A stretch of 5,829 nucleotides of DNA from Candidatus Gastranaerophilales bacterium. GTDB taxonomy: Bacteria; Cyanobacteriota; Vampirovibrionia; Gastranaerophilales; Gastranaerophilaceae. The stretch covers positions 1 to 5,829 of the forward strand of contig CALVAU010000203.1 of the NCBI GenBank assembly GCA_944325615.1, read 5' to 3'. Of the stretch, positions 1-5,345 are shown in pieces. The notes under the pieces are model-generated. The model was not told where the DNA came from. It was given only the letters and a program-made list of their open reading frames with translations, and made no database searches. The position numbers were made by a program, and so were the translations under genes. The number at the start of each line of letters is the position of its first letter. Positions within the stretch are counted from its first letter, which is position 1.

Positions 1-228
1 CCTTTTTACCTACTTATATTAAAAATTGTTTACAATTAAACCTTTTACTGCGTAATATGTGATTTTCATAAAGGGTAATCATCACACTTTATACATATAA
101 TATAAACTATTTTTTAAATTCTGTCATTGGTTATTTATATTATTTGTTAAAATATGATGATTGTTTTTTTAATATTAGATGAAATTCAATTATATTAAAA
201 TCAAGTTTGTAACATTTTTTAACAAATA
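1..228. other. non-coding region downstream of the sensor kinase
   Basis: This very AT-rich stretch lies beyond the stop codon of the sensor kinase gene, and I see no coding frame with gene-like character in it. The only ordered element is the palindrome at 24-37. No GC-rich hairpin followed by a T-run is visible on the minus strand, so no intrinsic terminator for the kinase gene can be called. On the minus strand the left edge reads TAAAAAGG, which could be a ribosome binding site for a gene starting just outside the window. This last point is speculation. Confidence 0.5.
24..37. repeat. short palindrome AATTGT-TT-ACAATT
   Basis: Two perfect 6-base inverted arms are separated by two bases. 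On the minus strand the element would lie between a weak -35-like TTTAAT (35-40) and a -10-like TATAAG (13-18), a typical operator position for a gene starting left of the window. In sequence this AT-rich, a 6+6 palindrome can arise by chance. An operator role is therefore only a possibility. Confidence 0.25.
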
Positions 229-1887
229 CTACTCACTTTGGATAGTAATAACAAACTCGCTACCTTTTCCAACTTCACTATTTACAATAATTTTGCCCTT
301 GTGTTTTTCAATAATTTTTGCAGAAATCGCCAAACCGAGTCCCGTTCCAACTCCTACTCCTTTTGTAGTATATCCGGCTGTAAAAATTTTATTAATTTCA
401 GATTTTTTTATTCCTTTACCTGTGTCTTTTATAGACACAGTCAAAGTTTTGGGGGTATATGATGTTGTAATTTTTATCTTTCCTTCCCCTTCAATAGCTT
501 GGCAAGCATTGACCAAAACATTGGTGAATACTTGATTTAGCATATTTGGATAGCATTTTATAAGAGGTATATCCCCATAGTTCTTTTCGATTTCAATTCG
601 GTTCTTAGTTTCGTGTCTAATCAAGTCCAGCGTTAGATCCAGCTCTTTGTTAATATCAGCTTCCTGTAGTTCCGCTTCATCCAGTCTTACGAATTTTTTG
701 AGTGAAGTAACTATATGACTGATACGTTGTATGGCTTCACGGTCAACATCATTGATATCAGCAAGTATCGAGGATATTTCTTCATCATTAATTTTAGGAA
801 TAAACTTCGCTAAAATAGCGTTGTTTGATTTAATGGAAGCAACAGGAGTATTAATTTCATGCGCCACACCTGCAACTAATTGTCCTAAAGACGCCATTTT
901 TTCTGAGTTTATCAAATGAAGCTGTGTTTCTTTTAACTCTTTTAGGGTATTTTGCAGTTTGTGAACAGTTTGAATATTTTTATTATACAGTTCTGCTCTG
1001 ATTATCGCGTTACCCAACTGAGCTGAAATTGCCTCAAGAATTTCAAGTTCTTCATTCAATTCTCTTCTTTGATAACTGAGCAAAACTATTGTGCCGATTA
1101 GGTTTTGCATATGAAAAACAGGTACAACTATTCTCATTACGGGCTGTTTAAAAGAGGGAGCATCCTTAAATTCTTTCAGGGTATGCTGTACTGAAATTCC
1201 GCCTGAGAGAATAGTTTCAAGGATTTCATCATCAAATTGAAACTCTTTTTTTAAATCCGAATTTTTAGAAGGATAGACCTCTTGAATTAAAAATTTATCA
1301 TCCTCAAAAGATGCATAATAAGCTTTAAACGTTCCAAACATTATTGATAATTCTTTGAGAGCGGATTTGAGAATAACTGACAAATCCATTGAACCTCTTA
1401 TGATGTTAGAAACTTTGTTTATGAGAGCGATTCGGATGGCTTGCGATTGAGCTTTTTGTTTAATTTTCATCAAGTCATTGTTCTGAATTTCCAGATATCT
1501 TATTTTCTCTTTCAATTTTTCATTTTGTTTTTCAACAGAATTCAATTCAGCTTCTGCGCTGATATCTGCAAAAAACATCAATGTATATCGCAACCTTTTT
1601 GTTGCATATAAGTCAAAATATTGAAGTTTACCATTTTCGTTTTGATATGAAATTCTTGCCGAAAAATCCTCCTTTGAAATCATCGAATTATAGATGGGAG
1701 AATAGTTTTCGATATTTTCACTTTCCAAAGGACAGATATCAAAATTTGCGTTATGCGAAAACTTTTTGATATCGACAAAGTCAGGAAAGTATCTTTTAAA
1801 CTTATTGTTTTTATATATAACTTCCCTATTGCTGTTTAAAATAATTACCGCATCCCTAAAACGGTTAAATATATCAAACTTTTTCAT
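229..1887 (-). CDS. soluble PAS-GAF sensor histidine kinase
   Basis: A 552-residue two-component sensor kinase, expected to autophosphorylate on His in response to a cytoplasmic cue and pass the phosphate to a response regulator. In order it has a PAS-like domain (about 8-115), a coiled coil (about 113-150), a GAF-like domain (about 155-300), a second helical linker, the HisKA dimerisation helix with phospho-acceptor H343 in VAHEINTP, and an HATPase_c domain. The HATPase_c domain shows an N box (N456 and N460), a G1 box DTGKGI (488-493), an F box near F502 and a G2 box GTGLGL (514-519), so all ATP-binding motifs are present. E344 and T347 keep the E-x-x-T pattern linked to phosphatase activity. 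There is no signal peptide or membrane segment. No response regulator lies in the window, so the partner is unknown. The ATG at 1887 is the only good start before the upstream in-frame stop at 1927-1929. It has no Shine-Dalgarno sequence. The ligands of the PAS and GAF domains cannot be read from the sequence. Confidence 0.93.
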   Translation of the reverse strand: MKKFDIFNRFRDAVIILNSNREVIYKNNKFKRYFPDFVDIKKFSHNANFDICPLESENIENYSPIYNSMISKEDFSARISYQNENGKLQYFDLYATKRLRYTLMFFADISAEAELNSVEKQNEKLKEKIRYLEIQNNDLMKIKQKAQSQAIRIALINKVSNIIRGSMDLSVILKSALKELSIMFGTFKAYYASFEDDKFLIQEVYPSKNSDLKKEFQFDDEILETILSGGISVQHTLKEFKDAPSFKQPVMRIVVPVFHMQNLIGTIVLLSYQRRELNEELEILEAISAQLGNAIIRAELYNKNIQTVHKLQNTLKELKETQLHLINSEKMASLGQLVAGVAHEINTPVASIKSNNAILAKFIPKINDEEISSILADINDVDREAIQRISHIVTSLKKFVRLDEAELQEADINKELDLTLDLIRHETKNRIEIEKNYGDIPLIKCYPNMLNQVFTNVLVNACQAIEGEGKIKITTSYTPKTLTVSIKDTGKGIKKSEINKIFTAGYTTKGVGVGTGLGLAISAKIIEKHKGKIIVNSEVGKGSEFVITIQSE

Positions 1888-1893
1888 GACTAA

Positions 1894-1922
1894 ATTATAA
1901 ATAATAAATACTTTATAATCAA
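1894..1922 (-). promoter_or_regulatory. candidate promoter of the sensor kinase gene
   Basis: On the minus strand, TTGATT (1917-1922) and a perfect TATAAT (1894-1899) are separated by 17 bases. The -10 box ends 6 bases before the ATG, so transcription would start at or beside the A of the start codon, giving a leaderless mRNA. There is no Shine-Dalgarno sequence, which fits. The promoter lies wholly in the 46-base gap after holB. No terminator is visible in that gap, so read-through from holA-holB is also possible. Confidence 0.5.
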
Positions 1923-1933
1923 TTTGTTAAAAA

Positions 1934-2803
1934 TTACAAAACCAAATCAAATGAAAGATTTTCGAATACAGTTTGCAAATTCATATTAACCGAAAATTGT
2001 TGTTTGGCTTTTTCTATATTTTTCATGTGCTTGATAAATTCATACTGCTTTGCACGACTCAAGCTCCCTTGTGAAACCACTGCAGCGAGATAGTTTTGCA
2101 TCTGCGTAAGAATTATCATAGGATCGTTTTCTTCGGATAACACAAGTAATCTTTCATTAAAATCCAACACTTGAGAGCGTTCAATTTCTAAAAAGAAATC
2201 CATCAAATCTTTTACTATTGAAAAATCTCTATCCTCAGGAAGTTTTGAAGGCACAAAAAAGCTTTGCGCACGAGAAAGCACTGTCGTAATTACATCGGAC
2301 TTATCTTTCGTCAAAAAGAAAAAAGTAGTCCCAGAAGGCGGTTCTTCAAACGTTTTTAAAAGTGCATTTGCCGCAGCTTCAGGGAAATTGATTTCATTTA
2401 ACGGCGCAATATTGCCATCTTTGTCCTTGTCACAGAAAATCAACACTCTATGATATTCTGAAGAAATCAAAAGATCATTCTTAATCATTCTTGCTTGAGC
2501 TATAGAAATTACAGTTTTAGCATCATCATCTGACGGTTTGTTATCAACTTTTGAAATTGTTCTCACTTCAGGATGATTATTTTCTCTAATCCAACGACAA
2601 TTCAGACAATCACAATCCGGCGTGTGAGTACCTTTACAATTTAGCATACGAGCAACTTCAAGTGCTATTTCATATTGCGCATTCAAATCATTTCCATATA
2701 ACAAAATACAATGTGCAATATTTTTTTCAGGATTATTTATCCCTTTTTCAAAATATTCAATAAGTTTTGGATAATTTTCTCTTACACTATTTAAGGAAAG
2801 CAT
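1934..2803 (-). CDS. holB: DNA polymerase III clamp loader, delta' subunit
   Basis: Delta' subunit of the replicative clamp loader, which with delta and the tau/gamma ATPases opens the beta clamp and places it on primed DNA. The 289-residue length is a little short for the family. The N-terminal AAA+-like module has a degenerate P-loop, with YGNDLNAQ (36-43) where an active ATPase has GxxGxGKT. Four zinc-knuckle cysteines follow (C56, C64, C66, C69), then the signature NALLKTFEEPP (146-156) and LSRAQ (176-180). R178 of the SRC-type motif is kept, fitting delta' as donor of an arginine finger to the neighbouring ATPase; the motif's Cys is Ala. About ten extra residues seem to sit between the Walker B region (near D125) and NALLK. 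The helical C-terminal collar domain is weakly conserved. The gene overlaps holA by 17 bases and has a strong ribosome binding site inside holA. Delta' is preferred over tau/gamma because of the dead P-loop, the short length and the pairing with holA. Confidence 0.9.
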   Translation of the reverse strand: MLSLNSVRENYPKLIEYFEKGINNPEKNIAHCILLYGNDLNAQYEIALEVARMLNCKGTHTPDCDCLNCRWIRENNHPEVRTISKVDNKPSDDDAKTVISIAQARMIKNDLLISSEYHRVLIFCDKDKDGNIAPLNEINFPEAAANALLKTFEEPPSGTTFFFLTKDKSDVITTVLSRAQSFFVPSKLPEDRDFSIVKDLMDFFLEIERSQVLDFNERLLVLSEENDPMIILTQMQNYLAAVVSQGSLSRAKQYEFIKHMKNIEKAKQQFSVNMNLQTVFENLSFDLVL

Positions 2804-3743
2804 CTTCTACCTCCCTTTCCACGTCATAGGATTGACCTGATTTTATCTTAAATTCAGCCTCGGTTAAGTTTTTCTTTAACTTTACAAGGTCTTTCAAATT
2901 TGTTTTTTTAAGTTTCTGGATCGAAAGTTTCACAACATATTCATGTTGACCTGTCAATTTTCCAAGCTCAAAAGGTGTCATTTCAGAAGCTTTCGCCTTA
3001 ATCACAATCCAACGTCTCAGCATTGTCTGTAAAGTTGATAAAATTTCAAGGGGATATTTTTTTTCCAACAGTTTTCGATATTCCAAAAGCGCTTTATCTT
3101 TTTGTCCAACCATCAAAAAATCAGAACAACCAAAAAGGTCTTTATTTGAAATACAAATATCTATTACCATCTCTTTTGTCGCAACGCCATCTGGGTAGCA
3201 CATCAGCTTCAACTTTTCTAACTCCCCGTCCAATTGTCTTAAATTGTTTCCAACCTGCATAATTAAAGCAGTTATGGCATCAGGATTAATCTTCAAAGAC
3301 TTAGACTTTGCAGATTTTTTTACCCAATCTTCTAACTCTGCTGTTTTGTATGTCGGAATTGTTGCACATTCTTTTGCATTGTGTTTTGCAAGAATTTTGA
3401 ATAACTTTTTTCTGCTATCCAGCTTTTTCCCGCCATCTCTTGGTAAAGCTGCAACAAAGACTACATCAAGGTTTTCATTATTTCCTTCGATTGATGCTTC
3501 AATCTCTTTAATCTGTTTATCATCAAAAGTTTTTGTAAAATATTCAAGGCAGTTTATAACAACAAGCATCTTGCCGAACATCATCGGCTGAGAACGTAAA
3601 ATCGAAATCAAATCGGGAAACTTCGGATTGTCATAAGTCTTGTAACTCATTTCAAGAAAATTTTTATCCAATCCCGACTTTAGTTTTTCAATCTCTTTTT
3701 CTATATTAAAATCTTCATCGCCGTAGAAAAAATATACTGCCAT
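2787..3743 (-). CDS. holA: DNA polymerase III clamp loader, delta subunit
   Basis: Delta subunit of the clamp loader, the part that contacts the beta sliding clamp and prises its interface open. At 318 residues it has the usual family length. The start MAVYFFYGDEDF matches the N-terminal Y/FGDExF pattern. QPMMFGKMLVVI (52-63), just before the clamp-contacting helix, matches the family's PFFxxxRLVVV segment. NNLRQLDGELEKL (166-178) is the hallmark of the second AAA+-like domain. The C-terminal collar domain ends with an IKSGQ stretch (300-304) typical of the family. Delta does not bind ATP, and no P-loop is present. It is the first gene of a holA-holB pair, with the two stop and start regions overlapping, consistent with both subunits entering the same complex. 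The ATG at 3743 lacks a Shine-Dalgarno sequence and lies directly behind a -10 box, suggesting a leaderless transcript. The terminator at 3788-3817 isolates it from the upstream glucokinase gene. Confidence 0.93.
   Translation of the reverse strand: MAVYFFYGDEDFNIEKEIEKLKSGLDKNFLEMSYKTYDNPKFPDLISILRSQPMMFGKMLVVINCLEYFTKTFDDKQIKEIEASIEGNNENLDVVFVAALPRDGGKKLDSRKKLFKILAKHNAKECATIPTYKTAELEDWVKKSAKSKSLKINPDAITALIMQVGNNLRQLDGELEKLKLMCYPDGVATKEMVIDICISNKDLFGCSDFLMVGQKDKALLEYRKLLEKKYPLEILSTLQTMLRRWIVIKAKASEMTPFELGKLTGQHEYVVKLSIQKLKKTNLKDLVKLKKNLTEAEFKIKSGQSYDVEREVEDAFLK
2810..2814 (-). promoter_or_regulatory. ribosome binding site of holB inside holA
   Basis: On the minus strand GGAGG lies 6 bases before the holB ATG (2801-2803), within the last codons of holA. 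This strong Shine-Dalgarno sequence fixes the holB start and suggests that holB is re-initiated or independently loaded on the shared mRNA. The holA start has no such site. Confidence 0.8.
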
Positions 3744-3749
3744 AATTAA

Positions 3750-3778
3750 TTATTAGCATAAAATAAACATCTAAACAA
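3750..3778 (-). promoter_or_regulatory. candidate holA-holB promoter, extended -10
   Basis: On the minus strand, TTGTTT (3773-3778), a 17-base spacer ending in TGC, and TAATAA (3750-3755) form a sigma70-like promoter with an extended -10 TGn element. The -10 box ends 6 bases before the holA ATG, the same geometry as in front of the kinase gene. The promoter begins ten bases past the glucokinase terminator, so holA-holB seems to be its own transcription unit. Confidence 0.5.
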
Positions 3779-3787
3779 ACAATAATT

Positions 3788-3817
3788 AAAAAGCTCCTCA
3801 CAAATGAAGAGCTTTTT
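3788..3817 (-). terminator. intrinsic terminator of the glucokinase gene
   Basis: The arms AAAAAGCTC (3788-3796) and GAGCTTTTT (3809-3817) form a 9-bp stem around a 12-base loop. Read on the minus strand it ends in a short U-run, 25 bases past the glucokinase stop. The A-run on the other arm would make it work on the plus strand too, but no plus-strand gene ends here. Confidence 0.8.
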
Positions 3818-3842
3818 GTAACTATTTTATATTCCAAATTAT

Positions 3843-4796
3843 TTAGCTTTCAATTAATAAACTTGCACCAATAACACCTGCAGTATTACCTAGCTGTGCA
3901 GGTACAACTTCAACAGCTGAGCCAGCAATTTTCATAGCACGTTTTTTCAAAGCTTCAGTCAATGGAGCTAACAATAAATCTCCAGCATCTGCAACTCCGC
4001 CTCCTATGATAATTTTTTCAGGGTTAAGAAGGTTTACCACACTTGAAAGTCCTATGCCGATATATTCACCCATTATATTGAATATTCTCTGAGCAACAGG
4101 ATCGCCTGCTTTTGCTGCTTCACAAACTATATAAGGTGTAATTTGTCCACCGTTTGCCATTTCTCTGAATTTTGTAGATTTTCCGCCTTTAATATATTCC
4201 TCAGCCATCGCAACAATTGAAGGTCCTGACGCAAAAGCTTCTAAACAACCTGTATCTCCGCATCCACAAATAGGTCCGCCAGTCATTTGAAGTTTGATAT
4301 GACCGATTTCACCGGCTGCATTTGATGCACCTCTTACAAGTTTTCCGTTAATAATAAGACCTGAACCGATACCTGTGCCGACTGTGATACAAATCATATT
4401 TTCACAACCTTTACCGGCACCGTAATTTAATTCACCTAACGCAGCGCATCTTACATCATTATCTACACGAGTCGGGATTTTGAATTCATCTTCAATCAAC
4501 TTTGCAATAGGCACCTCTACCCAACCTGGAATATTCGGAGCATTTCTTACAATACCTGCTTTATAATCAACTTGTCCAGGGAATCCAAATCCAATACCTT
4601 CAATATCTTTTGTATTTAATTTTGTTTCTTTTAATAAATCATAAATTGCTTGTTTAATGTTATTTACAGTATATTCATAACCCATTTCAGCACGAGTCGG
4701 AACTGAATTTGAGTAAACAATTTTACCTTTTGAATCTACAAGTGCAATTTTTACATTCGTACCACCAACATCAATACCAATTCTGTTTTTTGCCAT
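3843..4796 (-). CDS. glcK: ROK-family glucokinase
   Basis: A cytosolic sugar kinase that most likely phosphorylates glucose to glucose-6-phosphate with ATP, feeding glycolysis. The 317 residues match bacterial ROK kinases. The phosphate-binding DVGGTN lies at 9-14, and the catalytic base is D114 in DNDVRCAALGE. VGTGIGSG (139-146) is the second phosphate loop. E163-I-G-H166 binds sugar and zinc, and CGCGDTGCLE (177-186) supplies C177, C179 and C184 to complete the ROK zinc site with H166. A late IIIGGGV (263-269) closes the ATP pocket. There is no N-terminal winged helix, so this is a kinase and not a ROK repressor. AGGGGAG (4804-4810) lies 7 bases before the ATG. It is a single-gene unit, divergent from the His/Cys gene and ended by the hairpin at 3788-3817. 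Specificity for glucose over N-acetylated sugars is inferred from overall resemblance and is less certain than the family. Confidence 0.9.
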   Translation of the reverse strand: MAKNRIGIDVGGTNVKIALVDSKGKIVYSNSVPTRAEMGYEYTVNNIKQAIYDLLKETKLNTKDIEGIGFGFPGQVDYKAGIVRNAPNIPGWVEVPIAKLIEDEFKIPTRVDNDVRCAALGELNYGAGKGCENMICITVGTGIGSGLIINGKLVRGASNAAGEIGHIKLQMTGGPICGCGDTGCLEAFASGPSIVAMAEEYIKGGKSTKFREMANGGQITPYIVCEAAKAGDPVAQRIFNIMGEYIGIGLSSVVNLLNPEKIIIGGGVADAGDLLLAPLTEALKKRAMKIAGSAVEVVPAQLGNTAGVIGASLLIES

Positions 4797-4812
4797 TTCT
4801 TTTCTCCCCTTA

Positions 4813-4841
4813 AATAAAGTTATATTTCTATTCTATGACAA
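4813..4841 (-). promoter_or_regulatory. weak candidate promoter of the glucokinase gene
   Basis: On the minus strand, TTGTCA (4836-4841) and TTTATT (4813-4818) are 17 bases apart. The -35 box is good (5 of 6) but the -10 box is poor (4 of 6). The predicted start would leave only a very short leader beginning about at the Shine-Dalgarno sequence. Another promoter in the same gap cannot be excluded. Confidence 0.25.
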
Positions 4842-4867
4842 ACATATTTTTTTTAAAACTAAAATTA

Positions 4868-4897
4868 TTTTTGATTATGTATTGACAAAATCAAAAA
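4868..4897. promoter_or_regulatory. inverted-repeat candidate operator over the -35 box
   Basis: Perfect 9-base arms TTTTTGATT (4868-4876) and AATCAAAAA (4889-4897) flank a 12-base centre that contains the TTGACA box. The arm centres are 21 bp apart, two turns of B-DNA, so two protein dimers would sit on the same face. A bound protein would block RNA polymerase at the plus-strand promoter and could also affect the divergent glucokinase gene. The downstream gene appears to encode an RHH DNA-binding protein, so self-regulation is the simplest reading. This is inferred. Confidence 0.45.
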
Positions 4898-4909
4898 GAG
4901 AGTTATCAT
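4882..4909 (+). promoter_or_regulatory. strong sigma70-type promoter of the His/Cys-RHH gene
   Basis: A consensus TTGACA (4882-4887) and TATCAT (4904-4909, 5 of 6) are 16 bases apart. Transcription would start near 4916, giving a leader of about 17 bases that holds the AGGAGG ribosome binding site. It is the best-matched promoter in the window, and its -35 box lies within the inverted repeat at 4868-4897. Confidence 0.65.
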
Positions 4910-4918
4910 GAAACTATA

Positions 4919-4924
4919 AGGAGG
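4919..4924 (+). promoter_or_regulatory. ribosome binding site AGGAGG
   Basis: A perfect Shine-Dalgarno sequence 8 bases before the ATG at 4933. It confirms that the plus-strand frame is the real gene here and sets its start. Confidence 0.85.
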
Positions 4925-4932
4925 AAGATAAA

Positions 4933-5265
4933 ATGTGCGAACATAATCATTGCAACCACGAACACGGACACTGCAATCATGGAGAAGGATGTCACGGAGA
5001 AGGTCATCACTGCGAAGGCAGAGGAGAACATCATTGCCAAGGACATGGTGAAGGTCACTGCGGACAAGGACAAGGCTGTGGCAGAGGTGGCAGAAGAGAA
5101 GGTGCCGGCAGAAAATGCGATGGCAAAAGAATTCCATTTAACAGAAGATTGAGTGAAGAAGCAATCCAAAGAATAAAAGATTATGCAGCCGAGCATAATA
5201 TTACAGAAACCGAAGCTTTAGAAGCAGCTATAAAAAAATTGATATTCGAGGCAAGAAACAGATAA
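4933..5265 (+). CDS. His/Cys-rich protein with RHH-like DNA-binding domain
   Basis: A 110-residue protein not recognised as a named family. Residues 1-49 hold 13 His and 8 Cys among Gly, Glu and Asn, with HGEG repeated at 16-19, 21-24 and 38-41. Cys recurs every 5 to 8 residues (2, 7, 14, 20, 27, 35, 43, 49). Such a tail should bind several soft or borderline metal ions (Ni, Zn, Co or Cu). Residues 51-61 form a basic linker, GGRREGAGRK, of a type often seen ahead of small DNA-binding domains. Residues 66-107 look like a ribbon-helix-helix fold: the strand RIPFNRRL, helix SEEAIQRIKDYAAEHN, a turn with T91, and a second helix to about 107. The inferred role is a metal-responsive transcription regulator or a DNA-bound metal buffer. 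The promoter, inverted repeat and ribosome binding site are all well formed, and the bidirectional hairpin terminates it. No signal peptide or membrane segment is seen. The RHH call rests on pattern, not on a search. Confidence 0.85.
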   Translation: MCEHNHCNHEHGHCNHGEGCHGEGHHCEGRGEHHCQGHGEGHCGQGQGCGRGGRREGAGRKCDGKRIPFNRRLSEEAIQRIKDYAAEHNITETEALEAAIKKLIFEARNR

Positions 5266-5287
5266 ATTTAACTTAATAATTAGCAAA

Positions 5288-5324
5288 TTAAAAACGCGAA
5301 TAATTAAATTATTCGCGTTTTTAA
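5288..5324. terminator. bidirectional intrinsic terminator between convergent genes
   Basis: An 18-base arm (5288-5305) and its exact reverse complement (5307-5324) are separated by one base. The arms carry CGCG cores next to an A-run on the left and a T-run on the right, so each strand ends in a U-run. It lies 22 bases past the stop of the His/Cys gene and 21 bases past the stop of the GGGtGRT gene, and serves both. Confidence 0.9.
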
Positions 5325-5345
5325 CTATTAACCTTTGCCTTAAAA

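Noticed and set aside
29..58. Possible plus-strand promoter TTTACA, 18 bases, TAATAT
   Set aside because: No plus-strand gene follows. Such boxes are expected by chance in DNA this AT-rich.
68..92. Inverted repeat ATAAAG/CTTTAT considered as terminator of the kinase gene
   Set aside because: The stem is 6 bp and AT-rich with a 13-base loop, and no useful T-run follows on the minus strand.
207..228. TTTGT/ACAAA arms just after the kinase stop considered as a terminator
   Set aside because: The stem is short, AT-only apart from one pair, has mismatches, and no U-run follows in the right direction.
179..535. Open plus-strand frame with a Pro/Val-rich, membrane-like translation
   Set aside because: It lies antisense to the HATPase domain of the sensor kinase, whose G1, F and G2 motifs are conserved on the minus strand. 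The upstream plus-strand sequence has no ribosome binding site.
3023..3591. Open plus-strand frames inside holA
   Set aside because: Antisense shadows of a well-recognised delta subunit. The translations have no domain pattern and the start sites lack ribosome binding sites.
4933..5085. His/Cys-rich repeats considered as a metallothionein or as a DNA satellite
   Set aside because: The repeats vary at DNA level, the frame is kept, and a structured basic C-terminal domain follows, which a plain metallothionein lacks.
4865..5196. Two open minus-strand frames opposite the His/Cys gene, one with hydrophobic, secreted-looking stretches
   Set aside because: They are the complement of the repetitive His/Cys/Gly codons. 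The plus strand has a matched promoter, AGGAGG and terminator, and a sensible domain layout, while the minus frames have no ribosome binding site or family resemblance.
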